A stretch of 36,517 nucleotides of DNA from Labrys miyagiensis. GTDB lineage: Bacteria; Pseudomonadota; Alphaproteobacteria; Rhizobiales; Labraceae. Both the position numbers and the translations under genes were made by a program. The notes beneath the pieces are model-generated. The model was not told the DNA's origin. It saw only the letters and a list, made by a program, of their open reading frames with translations, and searched no databases. The stretch is from the NCBI RefSeq assembly GCF_030160835.1, contig NZ_BSPC01000037.1:1-36517 (forward strand), in the 5' to 3' direction. Shown in pieces: positions 15,075-23,029 of the stretch (position 1 is the first letter of the stretch; each line of letters starts with the position of its first letter).

Positions 15075-16222
15075 TGGCGCTGACCGCCCTGACCGCTCCG
15101 TGGATTTTCACCGGCGATGTCTTTCTCGACCAACATGGTGTCCTCGTCGAGGGCGAACGCATCGTAGCAATCGTGCCGCGCGACGGCATCCCGGCGGAAG
15201 CGATAGTCTGTGCTCTGCCCTCCGGCGTTCTCGCTCCCGGATTCATCGACGCACAGGTCAATGGCGGGGGCGGCTTCCTATTTAACCAAACCCCAGATGT
15301 GCCCACGCTCGCGGGTATTTCGGCCGCGCATCGCCGCCATGGCTCGACAAGCCTATTGCCGACCTTCATCACCGACAAGCCCCAGGGCATGAGGCTCGCG
15401 ATCGCTGCCACGCGCGACGCGATCGAGGTGGGCACGCCTGGCATTCTCGGCATCCACCTCGAAGGGCCGTTCCTGTCCGTGGCCCGCAAGGGCGCACATG
15501 ATCCGTCCCTCATCCGTCCGCTGACGGAGGCAGATGTCGACCTGGTCCTCGGCGCCGGTATCGAGACAGTGCTAATGACGGTGGCACCGGAAAACGCACC
15601 GAATAGCCTCATCCGCCGCCTCGTCGATGGTGGCGTGATCGTCAGCATCGGCCATAGCGATGCAGGTTACGACACAGTGATGGCTGCTGCGGACGCGGGG
15701 GCGACAGGCATTACCCATCTCTTCAACGCGATGTCCTCTCTTCAGAACCGCGAGCCCGGCGTCACTGGGGCAGCGCTCGATCGCGGCGCCCTATGGTGCG
15801 GCGTGATCGCCGACGGCCATCACGTCCATCCTGCCACCCTTGCACCGGCGATCCGTGCCAAGAGAGGGCCTGGACGCCTCTTCCTTGTCTCAGACGCCAT
15901 GCCGACCGCGGGGGATGCTAATGACGTGTTCTATCTCAATGGCCGCAAGGTCACGCGCCGCGACGGTGTGCTGATGCTGGACAATGGCACGCTGGCAGGC
16001 TCAGATCTTACCATGGACCACGCGGTGCAATACGCAGTGAACCACCTCGGCGTCGCGCTCGACGAGGCACTGCGCATGGCGAGCCTATACCCCGCCCAAT
16101 TCCTCAAGCTCGATAATGAGCGCGGGCGCATCGCACCGCGGTTTCGCGCCGATTTTGTCCATCTCGATGACAAGCTGACTGTTAGGGGCGTGTGGATGTC
16201 GGGCCATAAATCGGCAGGTTGA
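15074..16222 (+). CDS. nagA: N-acetylglucosamine-6-phosphate deacetylase NagA
   Basis: Removes acetate from GlcNAc-6-P to give GlcN-6-P. The 382-residue amidohydrolase shows PGFIDAQVNGGGG (55-67), the metal ligand E130 in GIHLEGPF, H194 (SIGHSDAGYD), H215 (THLFNAMS), H250 in ADGHHVHP and the catalytic Asp D274 (LVSDAMPTAG). All positions align with E. coli NagA (E131, H195, H216, H251, D273). Full length; last gene of the rightward arm. It receives GlcNAc-6-P both from direct kinase action on GlcNAc and from MurQ, so it is where the two sugars converge. Confidence 0.95.
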   Translation: MALTALTAPWIFTGDVFLDQHGVLVEGERIVAIVPRDGIPAEAIVCALPSGVLAPGFIDAQVNGGGGFLFNQTPDVPTLAGISAAHRRHGSTSLLPTFITDKPQGMRLAIAATRDAIEVGTPGILGIHLEGPFLSVARKGAHDPSLIRPLTEADVDLVLGAGIETVLMTVAPENAPNSLIRRLVDGGVIVSIGHSDAGYDTVMAAADAGATGITHLFNAMSSLQNREPGVTGAALDRGALWCGVIADGHHVHPATLAPAIRAKRGPGRLFLVSDAMPTAGDANDVFYLNGRKVTRRDGVLMLDNGTLAGSDLTMDHAVQYAVNHLGVALDEALRMASLYPAQFLKLDNERGRIAPRFRADFVHLDDKLTVRGVWMSGHKSAG

Positions 16223-16307
16223 TATTGCCTAAAAAGCGGTTTCTTCGAAGGCCAATCCAGACACCTCATTTGTCGCCGATTGAGCGTTAGCGGCGTTGTC
16301 AGCCTAA

Positions 16308-16332
16308 CCGGGTCTTCGGGTCCCGAACCCGG
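16308..16332. other. Nested inverted repeat downstream of nagA
   Basis: CCGGG ... CCCGG arms enclose TTCGGG-T-CCCGAA, allowing a GC-rich hairpin about 85 nt after the nagA stop and between convergent nagA and the OsmC gene. There is no T-run on either strand, so factor-independent termination is only a possibility. Confidence 0.3.
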
Positions 16333-16413
16333 AACTGGGCAGCACCGCTATACGATACCGTGCGTTCGGGACGAGAAGACCCTGTCGGTCCCTTGCTCTA
16401 TTGTCGTGTACTG

Positions 16414-16929
16414 TTAGGAGGCGACCCTGTTGAACTTCACATGGGTCTCGGGGCTGCTCTGGATGGTCTGCAAAATCACGCAATAGCGATCAGTTAGCTC
16501 AACCAGCTCGGTCAGCCGGCTCAGCTCCGCATCCGTGTCAATGTCGAAGCGCAGGCGGATTTCCTTGAATCCCACCGGCACGCCTTCCGTGACACCGAGC
16601 GTACCGCGAAGATCGACGTCGCCCTCGGCGGAGATTTCCGCCGACCTGATCGGAATCTCGAGGACGGCGGCCGCAGCCCGCATCGAGACGCCGGCGCAGG
16701 CAATAAGAGCCTCCAGCAGCATGTCACCCGAACACAGTTCCTGTCCGCTCCCTCCAGCCTTGGGGTGAATGCCCGCAAGCACAAGCCCGTGTCCGGTCTC
16801 CACCTTGCAGGTCACCCTGGAGTCGTCTGCCTTGCCCCTGGCCTTCAAGGTAAGAAGCGCGGCCTGCGCGTCCTTGCGATAAAGATCCTTGATGGGTTCC
16901 TGTTTGACGCGAAACGTTGCGATATCCAT
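16414..16929 (-). CDS. OsmC-family protein
   Basis: The 171-residue OsmC/Ohr-superfamily protein. Family hallmarks: the helix with SGDMLLEALIACAGVSMRAA containing C78, and a second cysteine C150 (TDRYCVILQTI) at the end of the domain; in active OsmC/Ohr such a pair reduces organic hydroperoxides. An additional C66 lies in ELCSGD. Some members with this N-terminal extension (DLYRKDAQAALLTL) have unknown substrates. ATG 16929 has AGGAG 7 nt upstream; the GFA gene ends 57 nt earlier on the same strand, so the two are likely one transcript under the divergent AraC regulator. Confidence 0.88.
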   Translation of the reverse strand: MDIATFRVKQEPIKDLYRKDAQAALLTLKARGKADDSRVTCKVETGHGLVLAGIHPKAGGSGQELCSGDMLLEALIACAGVSMRAAAAVLEIPIRSAEISAEGDVDLRGTLGVTEGVPVGFKEIRLRFDIDTDAELSRLTELVELTDRYCVILQTIQSSPETHVKFNRVAS

Positions 16930-16986
16930 TGATATTCTCCTGTTGTGATTTTAGTTTTTTGCAACTCGTGAGGTGTCGGCCCGGAC

Positions 16987-17412
16987 CTATTCCGGTAGGC
17001 TCACACCGGAACCGCCGAGCTCGGCTGGAAAGTCCTTCAGCTTGGGCAGCCCGTCCTTCATCGGCAGGACGGTCTCGGCGTAGTTGACATGGACCCGCGG
17101 CGTGAATTCCACTGTCGGTATCGTCGCCGCATAGACGTCGACCAGTCCGAGCGGCGGATGGTCCGTCATCAGATGACCGCCGCACTTCGTGCAGAACCGA
17201 CGGTTGCTCAACTCCGACTTCTTGAAGCCCGAGAGGAACTCCGCGCCCTTGCTGACTTTGACGTTCTCCGCCTTCCAAAGCGTGAAGGCGTTCACGGGAG
17301 AGGCAGACCACGACCGACAGGAACTGCAATGGCAATATCCCATCGCCTCGGCGGTCCCGTGGACTTCGATTTCCACGGCGCCACAAAAACACCCGCCCTT
17401 ATGTACCGTCAT
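16987..17412 (-). CDS. GFA-family (CENP-V/GFA domain) zinc protein
   Basis: The 141-residue protein of the glutathione-dependent formaldehyde-activating (GFA) family. The zinc-binding cysteines are all present: C8 and C10 (GGCFCGAVE), C27, C29 and C32 (GYCHCSSCRSW), and C74 and C77 (RRFCTKCGGHL). GFA proteins bind glutathione, but the formaldehyde-activating role is established for only a few members, so the substrate is open. ATG 17412 has AAGGA 8 nt upstream; an upstream in-frame start at 17430 is less likely. Pairing with an OsmC protein suggests thiol or aldehyde stress. Confidence 0.9.
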   Translation of the reverse strand: MTVHKGGCFCGAVEIEVHGTAEAMGYCHCSSCRSWSASPVNAFTLWKAENVKVSKGAEFLSGFKKSELSNRRFCTKCGGHLMTDHPPLGLVDVYAATIPTVEFTPRVHVNYAETVLPMKDGLPKLKDFPAELGGSGVSLPE

Positions 17413-17616
17413 GACTAATTTCCTTATCACTGGTTCGACGGCGCTCGGTGCCCGATTGGGCGATTGGGCATCGTCCGGGGTTTAGGGCATTCGGCCAGGA
17501 ACGGAATGACGGTGCGTCCGCCTTGCTTGACAAGGCGTCCGGAACTGGAATGGGATTCGCGCGGGGGTTCCCGCGTGACTTGTGGGCCGGAAGTGGAATG
17601 GCGGGACTTGGGTGGG

Positions 17617-18639
17617 ATGGCCGGGGATGCTCTGTCAAATCTCTTGAGGACGGTGCGCCTTACCGGCGCGACGTTTTTCGAGATCGAAGGCCACGACCCG
17701 TGGGCCGTCTGCTCGCCCGCGCCATCCTCGATATTGCCGAAGATCCTCCCCGGCGCGGATCACCTGATTTCCTACCACGTCGTTACGGCAGGTCGTTGCT
17801 TTGCTCGCATCGTGGGCGCCGAAGCGATCCCGTTGGAGGCCGGCGAGGTTGTGGTCTTCACCAAGAGCGACCCGCACATCATGTCGAGCCATCCGGACCT
17901 GCGAGCCGACCCGCCGACCGCCGACGTGCTAGACATAGCGACCGCGGGTCGAATGCCGTTCTATATCAATTGCGCCGGGGGTAGCTCGACCTCAGTTAGA
18001 CTCGTCTGCGGCTATCTCGCTTGCGACGCGTTGCCCTTCAATCCCCTGCTCGAAGCACTGCCGCCTGCCATCAAGGCCGGAGACGCGAAGGGTGATGGCG
18101 GCTGGCTCGGCCAGTTCATCAAGCTGGCGGTTTCGGAAGTTGCGGAGAAGAGGGCGGGCAGCGAAACGGTGCTCACCAAGCTGAGCGAATTGATGTTCGT
18201 GGACGTCCTGCGCCGCTATGTGGCATCGCTGCCACCTCAACAGACCGGCTGGCTGGCAGGTCTGCGCGATGCGCATCTGAGCAAGGCGCTGGCGCTGATC
18301 CACGATCGGCCAGCAAACAATTGGACAGTGGAGGCACTGGCAAAGGAAGCAGCTTTGTCCCGGACCGTCCTCGCCGAGCGCTTCACCAAAATCGTCGGGA
18401 TGCCGCCAATGCACTATCTTGCCAGATGGCGGATGCAGATCGCCTCCGAGTTGCTCAGTACTGGCACAGGCAACCTAGCAAACATCGCCGCCGAGATCGG
18501 CTACGAGTCCGAGGCAGCGTTCAGCCGCGCCTTCAAGAAGATGATCGGCGTCCCGCCCTCCGCCTGGCGTCTCGGTGTTCGGGCTACGTCCGGCTCCGGA
18601 AACGATGCGGCCTCCGACACTGGCGAGGAGAAACGATAA
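17617..18639 (+). CDS. AraC-family regulator with Cupin_6 domain
   Basis: A 340-residue regulator. N-terminal Cupin_6 sensor (about 1-190; LLRTVRLTGATFFEIEGHDP and a cupin strand AEAIPLEAGEVVVFTKSDPH) and a C-terminal pair of HTH motifs (about 225-325; LAKEAALSRTVLAERFTKIV and NIAAEIGYESEAAFSRAFKK). The frame is open 51 codons upstream, but homologs begin just before LLRTVRL, so ATG 17617 is preferred although its ribosome site is weak. Divergent from the GFA/OsmC pair with about 200 bp between, so it is the likely regulator of that pair. Such regulators often sense reactive aldehydes or quinones; that is an analogy, not seen here. Confidence 0.88.
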   Translation: MAGDALSNLLRTVRLTGATFFEIEGHDPWAVCSPAPSSILPKILPGADHLISYHVVTAGRCFARIVGAEAIPLEAGEVVVFTKSDPHIMSSHPDLRADPPTADVLDIATAGRMPFYINCAGGSSTSVRLVCGYLACDALPFNPLLEALPPAIKAGDAKGDGGWLGQFIKLAVSEVAEKRAGSETVLTKLSELMFVDVLRRYVASLPPQQTGWLAGLRDAHLSKALALIHDRPANNWTVEALAKEAALSRTVLAERFTKIVGMPPMHYLARWRMQIASELLSTGTGNLANIAAEIGYESEAAFSRAFKKMIGVPPSAWRLGVRATSGSGNDAASDTGEEKR

Positions 18640-18660
18640 GCAGTGCCTATGCAGCGCGAC

Positions 18661-18810
18661 GGCATTGTCAACTTAAGCTTCTTGTTGAGAAATTCGACAA
18701 TTAAAGTTCACGCGGCAAGCCTCGTTCGGGGCATTCTCGATCGCTTCGAAGCTGGATTCGGAAAGAATAGTGCTCCGATCGATCTGTCCGTCGATTAAGT
18801 TGACAATGCC
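18661..18810. mobile_element. 150-bp MITE-like inverted-repeat element, copy B
   Basis: Exactly 150 bp with ends GGCATTGTCAACTTAAGC and, inverted, GGCATTGTCAACTTAATCGACGG. It matches copy A (3694-3843) in length, ends and scattered internal blocks. On the plus strand both copies are open from the first base to a TAA inside the right terminal repeat (45 sense codons in B), which may be chance or the trace of a coding 3' end. No target duplication is visible. It lies 21 bp after the araC stop. Confidence 0.6.
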
Positions 18811-19091
18811 CTGCTGCCTGTTGATTTCCAGGCAGAACTGCCTCTGGTGAAAACGTGTTTAATCGAGATCCGTAACAGGGGGCCTGGAAGAGATCTGCAC
18901 ACGAGTGTCAGTCCGAGCGCATTTCGACACGCCAGAGGTCGCACCGCACACCTGCCGCATCGCCGCCGCCCGATATGCAGCCGAGGTGGCGACGAGCAGC
19001 CCAATCGCTATCGTCTAAATGTTCGTGGTCGTGATATCAGCGCCTGGCTAGTCTGTTACGCTGCCGACGAGCGCAAGTCTTGCTATAGTGC

Positions 19092-20678
19092 ATGGCTAAT
19101 CAAGCAACATGGGCCGTAGTCGTGCGCACGGTTGAGACGCGATACGCCAGAAATGGCGGGACGAGGATCGCCTATCGAGTCGTGGGTCAGGGTTCGCTCG
19201 ACCTCGTGCTGGTATCTGGCTTCCCCTCCAATCTCGATATTTTGGACGAAAATCCCGGCTATGCCCGTCTCGTCAAACGACTATCCGTCTTCGGCCGGTT
19301 GATCTTGTTCGATATGCGCGGGACAGGGCTGAGCGACCGCAATGGGCTGGAGCGTCGTGGCTTTGGCGCACGCGCGGAGGACATTCGGACAGTGATCGAT
19401 GCCGCCGGTTGCGGACGAGCTATCCTGATCGGCGCGTCCGAAGGCGCGGCCTTGTCCGTGCTGTTCGCGGCGAACAACCCGGAAAGAGTGCGCGCGCTCG
19501 TGCTGTTCGGCGGCTATACGCATTCCCAGGATACGGTGATGGACTCCAAGAGACTTCGCACCTTCATCGAGTCGATCGAAGCATCGTGGGGCAACGGCTC
19601 AATGCTTCATGTGCTGGTGCCGGGCCGCGCCGACGATCGCCATTTTGCCAACTGGTGGGCACGCTTCGAGCGCCTGTCAGCAAGTCCGACCGACGCTGCC
19701 GCGTTGATACGCATGAACGCTGAGATCGATATTCGCGACAGGCTGTCCGATGTGCGGACCCCGGCTCTTATCATTCATCGGATCGAGGACCTCTATGCAG
19801 GCGTGGACGGCAGTCGCCGCCTCGCACGCGGGATAACCGGCGCGCGTCTCGCCGAGCTTCCCGGCCGCGACCATCCGATCTGGACCGGCGATGTCGACCG
19901 CGTCGCCGATCTCATCGAGGAATTCCTCACTGGCCAGCGTCCGGTCGCCGACGGCAACCGCGTGCTCGCCGTTCTTCTCATCGTGCGCGTCGCCAACAAG
20001 TCCGGCCGTTCCGCGACCTGCATGGAGGAACGGCTTTTGGACGAGCGCCTGGAACGCCTCCGCGAAGCGGTTCCGGCTGTGACGGAACGCCATGGTGGCC
20101 GTGCGGAATGGTCTTCCGCGGAAAGAATCGTCGTCCGCTTCGACGGGCCAACGCGCGCCGTTGCCGGCGCGATCGCGTTGCGCGAGATCGCAACCTCACT
20201 TGGTTTCCCCATCGCACAGGCGATCCATATCGGCGAGATCGACATCGCGCTTCAGCCTTTGTCCGGTAGCATGCTCGATATAGCCGACTGCATTGCCGCT
20301 GCCGCCCGCCCCACCGAAATCCTGCTGTCACGGCAAGCCAGCGATCTAGTTTCGGGCTCCGGGCTGCAATTTGTCGATCGCGGAATACTTGCAGTCGAGA
20401 ACGGCCGCGACGGCGTGCCGATCGTGGTTCTCGTGACCGAACGACATCTCGAGCCTGTACTACGCATGGCTCGTCCGATCGATGCCAAGGTCCTCAGCGC
20501 GCGCGAGCGTGAAGTGCTGTCGCTGATCGCCGATGGCGAAAGCAATGTCGGTATCGCCCTACATCTGGGCCTCAGCGAACACACGGTGAAGCGGCACGTC
20601 GCCAATATCTTGCTGAAGCTTGACCTGCCAACTCGGGCCGCAGCGGCGGCGCTGGTCGGACGCCAGCCAGGGCTCTGA
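19092..20678 (+). CDS. Alpha/beta hydrolase - cyclase-like - LuxR HTH fusion regulator
   Basis: A 528-residue protein with three parts. (a) Alpha/beta hydrolase, about 20-282: LVLVSGFPSN oxyanion region, DMRGTGLSDR, nucleophile elbow GASEG with S116, and H261 in GRDHPIWTGD; D233 is a candidate acid. (b) A class III nucleotide-cyclase-like domain, about 290-450 (VLAVLLIVRV, GGRAEWSSAERIVVRFDGPT, AIHIGEIDIALQPLSGSMLD). The expected metal-binding aspartate at the first strand is replaced (LIVRV), so catalysis is doubtful. (c) A LuxR/FixJ HTH, about 465-522 (LSAREREVLSLIADGESNVG then SEHTVKRHV). It probably senses a small molecule with the hydrolase fold and regulates the genes downstream. Weak ribosome site at ATG 19092. 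The 281 bases before it hold nothing recognised. Confidence 0.85.
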   Translation: MANQATWAVVVRTVETRYARNGGTRIAYRVVGQGSLDLVLVSGFPSNLDILDENPGYARLVKRLSVFGRLILFDMRGTGLSDRNGLERRGFGARAEDIRTVIDAAGCGRAILIGASEGAALSVLFAANNPERVRALVLFGGYTHSQDTVMDSKRLRTFIESIEASWGNGSMLHVLVPGRADDRHFANWWARFERLSASPTDAAALIRMNAEIDIRDRLSDVRTPALIIHRIEDLYAGVDGSRRLARGITGARLAELPGRDHPIWTGDVDRVADLIEEFLTGQRPVADGNRVLAVLLIVRVANKSGRSATCMEERLLDERLERLREAVPAVTERHGGRAEWSSAERIVVRFDGPTRAVAGAIALREIATSLGFPIAQAIHIGEIDIALQPLSGSMLDIADCIAAAARPTEILLSRQASDLVSGSGLQFVDRGILAVENGRDGVPIVVLVTERHLEPVLRMARPIDAKVLSAREREVLSLIADGESNVGIALHLGLSEHTVKRHVANILLKLDLPTRAAAAALVGRQPGL

Positions 20679-20722
20679 GACGCTGGCTCGAACGAGCCAT
20701 GAACAGCATGGCGCTTTCGATG

Positions 20723-20744
20723 GAAGCAGCGCGCGCGCTGCTTC
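20723..20744. promoter_or_regulatory. 22-bp perfect palindrome after the fusion-regulator gene
   Basis: Half-site GAAGCAGCGCG is followed directly by its reverse complement, 45 bp after the LuxR-fusion stop and about 175 bp before the NTF2-like gene. It could be an operator for a dimeric HTH protein (the fusion regulator is the obvious candidate) or form an intrinsic hairpin; no T-run follows. Confidence 0.4.
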
Positions 20745-20917
20745 GCTACGGTTGACTTCGTGCTTTGGCGTCGTCGCAGGGCGTCGCCATCGAAATACGA
20801 AAGGACGTCATAATTCCGGCAGGAGATCGACGCCGTGTTCGTCCATGCCGCCAAGTGACCGACTGCCTCGCCGGCCGAAGGCAGACCGGAGCGCAACTCA
20901 ACTGGAGGACCAGGGAA

Positions 20918-21280
20918 ATGCAGGACAAGATCAAGCCAGTCACCAGCACCGGGATCAAGCGCGCGATCGAGACGCGGGACGGTCGGGCTCTCGCCAGCTT
21001 CTACGCCGATCACGCCGTGGCGCGCATCGTCGACCGCAACAATCCCCCCAGCCGACCGCGCGAGATCAAGGGACGGGCCGCTATCGGCGCGTTCTGGGAC
21101 GATATCTGCGGACGGGCTATGACGCACCGTGTGGAAGTTACCATCGCTGAGGACGACCAGATGGCCTTCACCCAGGCCTGCGCCTATCCGGACGGTGCAA
21201 AGGTCCTGTGCATGTCGGTGGTCAGACTGGAGAACGGACTGATCGCCGACCAGACCATCGTCCAGGCCTGGGACGAATAG
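20918..21280 (+). CDS. NTF2-like / SnoaL-like small protein
   Basis: The 120-residue cone-fold protein: an N-terminal helix pair and AIETRDGRALASFYADHAVA (the typical D..ALA.FYA.DA start of SnoaL-like proteins), a loop ending in KGRAAIGAFWDDIC and strands VEVTIAEDDQMAFTQACAY, closing with NGLIADQTIVQAWDE. Members can be isomerases, cyclases, hydrolases or ligand carriers, so function is open. ATG 20918 has GGAGG 9 nt upstream; the longer open frame lacks support. First of a set of small genes behind the fusion regulator. Confidence 0.8.
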   Translation: MQDKIKPVTSTGIKRAIETRDGRALASFYADHAVARIVDRNNPPSRPREIKGRAAIGAFWDDICGRAMTHRVEVTIAEDDQMAFTQACAYPDGAKVLCMSVVRLENGLIADQTIVQAWDE

Positions 21281-21371
21281 TGCCGCACGGACCTTCGTCA
21301 TTTCGCGAAGAGACCGCGCTGGGCTTCGGCCCGGCCGGACGAACGCAACCTTGCGATCGGAGGATCGTACA

Positions 21372-21967
21372 ATGACGAATTTGAATGAGGACAAGCTCAA
21401 CACCTTCATGGGCAAGTTGGTGGGCGACATCGGCGCGGCAATGAACGCCTCGGCCACGGCGTCTCGACAAGGCTCATGGCCGAGGCGCCCCCCAGGTCGC
21501 GCTTCCTTGGCTTCGACTACCATGAGGGTTCGGTCGAAGACGCGCGCAAAGCCGCCGCGCCCGCCGGCTTTGGGCGGCGTGTCACCTTCGAGGTCAGCGC
21601 GGCTCAGACTATACCGGCGCAAGGCTATGATCTCGTCTGCTTCTTCGACTGCCTGCATGACATGGCCGACCCCGTGGGCGCGCTCCGCCACGTGCGCAGC
21701 ACGATGGTGCCGGATGGCACCTGTGTGCTGGTGGAACCCTTCGCCGGCGACCGGCTGGAGGACAATCTCATACCCGTTGGCCGCCTCTACTATGCTGCCT
21801 CGACCATGATCTGCACGCCCGCCTCGCTCGATCAGGAAGTCGGGCTGGCGCTCGGCGCACAGGCCGGCGAGGCCCGACTGGGGAAGGTCGCGGAGGAAGC
21901 TGGCTTCACCCGCTTTCACCGCGCCATCGAGACGCCGTTCAATCTCATCCTCGAAGCGCGCCCATAG
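21372..21967 (+). pseudogene. SAM-dependent methyltransferase with internal deletion and frame change
   Basis: A good ribosome site (GGAGG, 8 nt) precedes ATG 21372, which opens MTNLNEDKLNTFMGKLVGDI followed by GAAMNAS, the N-terminus of a roughly 350-residue winged-helix plus class I methyltransferase family. At about 21447 the sequence jumps to another frame reading GHGVSTRLMAEAPPRSRFLG, the motif I region of the same family, and then runs intact to 21967 (FFDCLHDMADPVGALRHVRS, VEPFAGDRLEDNLIPVGRLY). By comparison with the family about 150-170 residues are missing, including the dimerisation winged helix and the first SAM glycine. A C-terminal product from ATG 21476 is possible but would be inactive. 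Confidence 0.8.
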
Positions 21968-22028
21968 AGCAGGAGTTGGTCATGGCCGGCCGCAAGCCGT
22001 TCCGCCAAGCGAGATAGGGAGCAACATC

Positions 22029-22325
22029 ATGACCGCATTCAACGCTGTACGTTTTCGGGTCAAGCCGGGTCGAGAGCAGGAGTTCCTTGATGCCCACACG
22101 ACGGTCGGCTGCCACTGGCCCAACCTGCGGCACGCCAACATCATCAAGACCGGTGAACGCACTTACTGCATCATTGCAGAATGGACCGATATGGCGGCGC
22201 TTGACGCGGCGCGAGCGACTATGATTGCGACGCTCGATGCCTTCCGCGACACGCTGGAAGACCTTGGCAGTGGCCTTGGCCTCACTGACCCAGTATCGGG
22301 CGAGGTCGTATTGGCGCTTAAATAG
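22029..22325 (+). CDS. ABM-like (antibiotic biosynthesis monooxygenase superfamily) small protein
   Basis: A 98-residue ferredoxin-like alpha+beta protein: strand NAVRFRVKPGREQEFLDAHT, a middle strand TYCIIAEWTDMAALDAARAT, and a helix before a C-terminal strand GEVVLALK. The layout fits the dimeric ABM/dabb superfamily. These are often heme- or quinone-related monooxygenases or simply stress proteins; no catalytic residue can be named. ATG 22029 has GGGAG 7 nt upstream. It follows the methyltransferase remnant by 61 nt, in the operon behind the fusion regulator. Confidence 0.7.
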   Translation: MTAFNAVRFRVKPGREQEFLDAHTTVGCHWPNLRHANIIKTGERTYCIIAEWTDMAALDAARATMIATLDAFRDTLEDLGSGLGLTDPVSGEVVLALK

Positions 22326-22336
22326 CCGCGCTGTTT

Positions 22337-22355
22337 CCCCGCATCTAGGGGTTTT
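22337..22355 (+). terminator. Weak intrinsic terminator candidate
   Basis: CCCC-GCATCTA-GGGG followed by TTTT, 11 nt after the ABM-like stop. The stem is only 4 bp, so efficiency would be low. Confidence 0.3.
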
Positions 22356-22437
22356 GCTCGGCAGGCTTGATAGCCTGTTTGTACGGGCTGAGGCGCTTCA
22401 GGCTCATCCTCTTTCGAAGGCATAAGGAGGAGCGACC

Positions 22438-22629
22438 ATGTCAGCAATCATTGTTGAGCGGCCGTTTGTCAAAGCTGAGAGGCCGACCACGCAACCGGCA
22501 AACGGAGCTTGCTCCCGCGAGGAAGAGTTCCGCGCCGCTCTCGATAGCTACATCGCTCGCTACGCTGCCGAACAGGCGAATCGCCTCTCAGTGGTCGGCA
22601 GCAGCAATAATCCCTATGCTCTGATGTGA
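22438..22629 (+). CDS. Hypothetical small protein (63 aa)
   Basis: A 63-residue product with a strong AAGGAGGAG ribosome site before ATG 22438. N-terminal strand-like SAIIVERPFVKAE, a linker with PTTQPANG, then an amphipathic helix EEEFRAALDSYIARYAAEQA and a terminal SSNNPYALM. No family recognised. The strong translation signal makes it a better candidate than most ORFs of this size. It may be the last gene of the group behind the fusion regulator or separately transcribed after the terminator candidate. Confidence 0.55.
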   Translation: MSAIIVERPFVKAERPTTQPANGACSREEEFRAALDSYIARYAAEQANRLSVVGSSNNPYALM

Positions 22630-22827
22630 CTTCAGCCCTTGCGCCGTCTCCTGGAGGCGATCCGCGAGATTTGGCTGTTTTCGAACGAACCGGGCGATCG
22701 GTCGGCACCCGTGTCAGCGCCAGAAGTCGTGAGAGGAGCCCGATTCGAGGCGAACATGTTCCGCAGGCCGCATCAGGCTCGCAGCACTTTCTAGAGAAGG
22801 TCGCTGTCCACTTCGCCGCGTTCAAAG

Positions 22828-22919
22828 TGTGAATCGGCATGGGGATTGGACGCTGATTGGCATCCTATCTCATTGATATTGTTGTGGAGACTGGGGTTAT
22901 TTCATGATGCCGATTCACA
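22828..22919. mobile_element. 92-bp inverted-repeat element with IS21-like ends
   Basis: Perfect 13-bp inverted ends TGTGAATCGGCAT (22828-22840) and ATGCCGATTCACA (22907-22919). The left end continues GGGGATTGGACGCTGATTGG, a repeat pattern reminiscent of the multiple terminal repeats of IS21-family elements. No room for istA/istB, so it is a deletion derivative or miniature element. No target duplication is visible. The remaining bases of the 22630-23029 gap show no gene. Confidence 0.5.
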
Positions 22920-23029
22920 TCTGCATTCCGATTCCCGGCGTCGCCGATGATGCCACACAAGCGGGCGGGAGCGCGCGCTCCGTAGCCGTTCTAATTTTCC
23001 TATAACCGCATGCCACCTAAACTGGCTGC

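Noticed and set aside
18847-19119. 90-codon plus-strand frame before the fusion regulator
   Set aside because: Arg/His-rich, no ribosome site, overlaps the start of a better gene.
20252-21919. 555-codon minus-strand frame
   Set aside because: Runs antisense through the fusion regulator, the NTF2-like gene and the methyltransferase remnant, all with recognisable families and ribosome sites; a GC-rich shadow frame.
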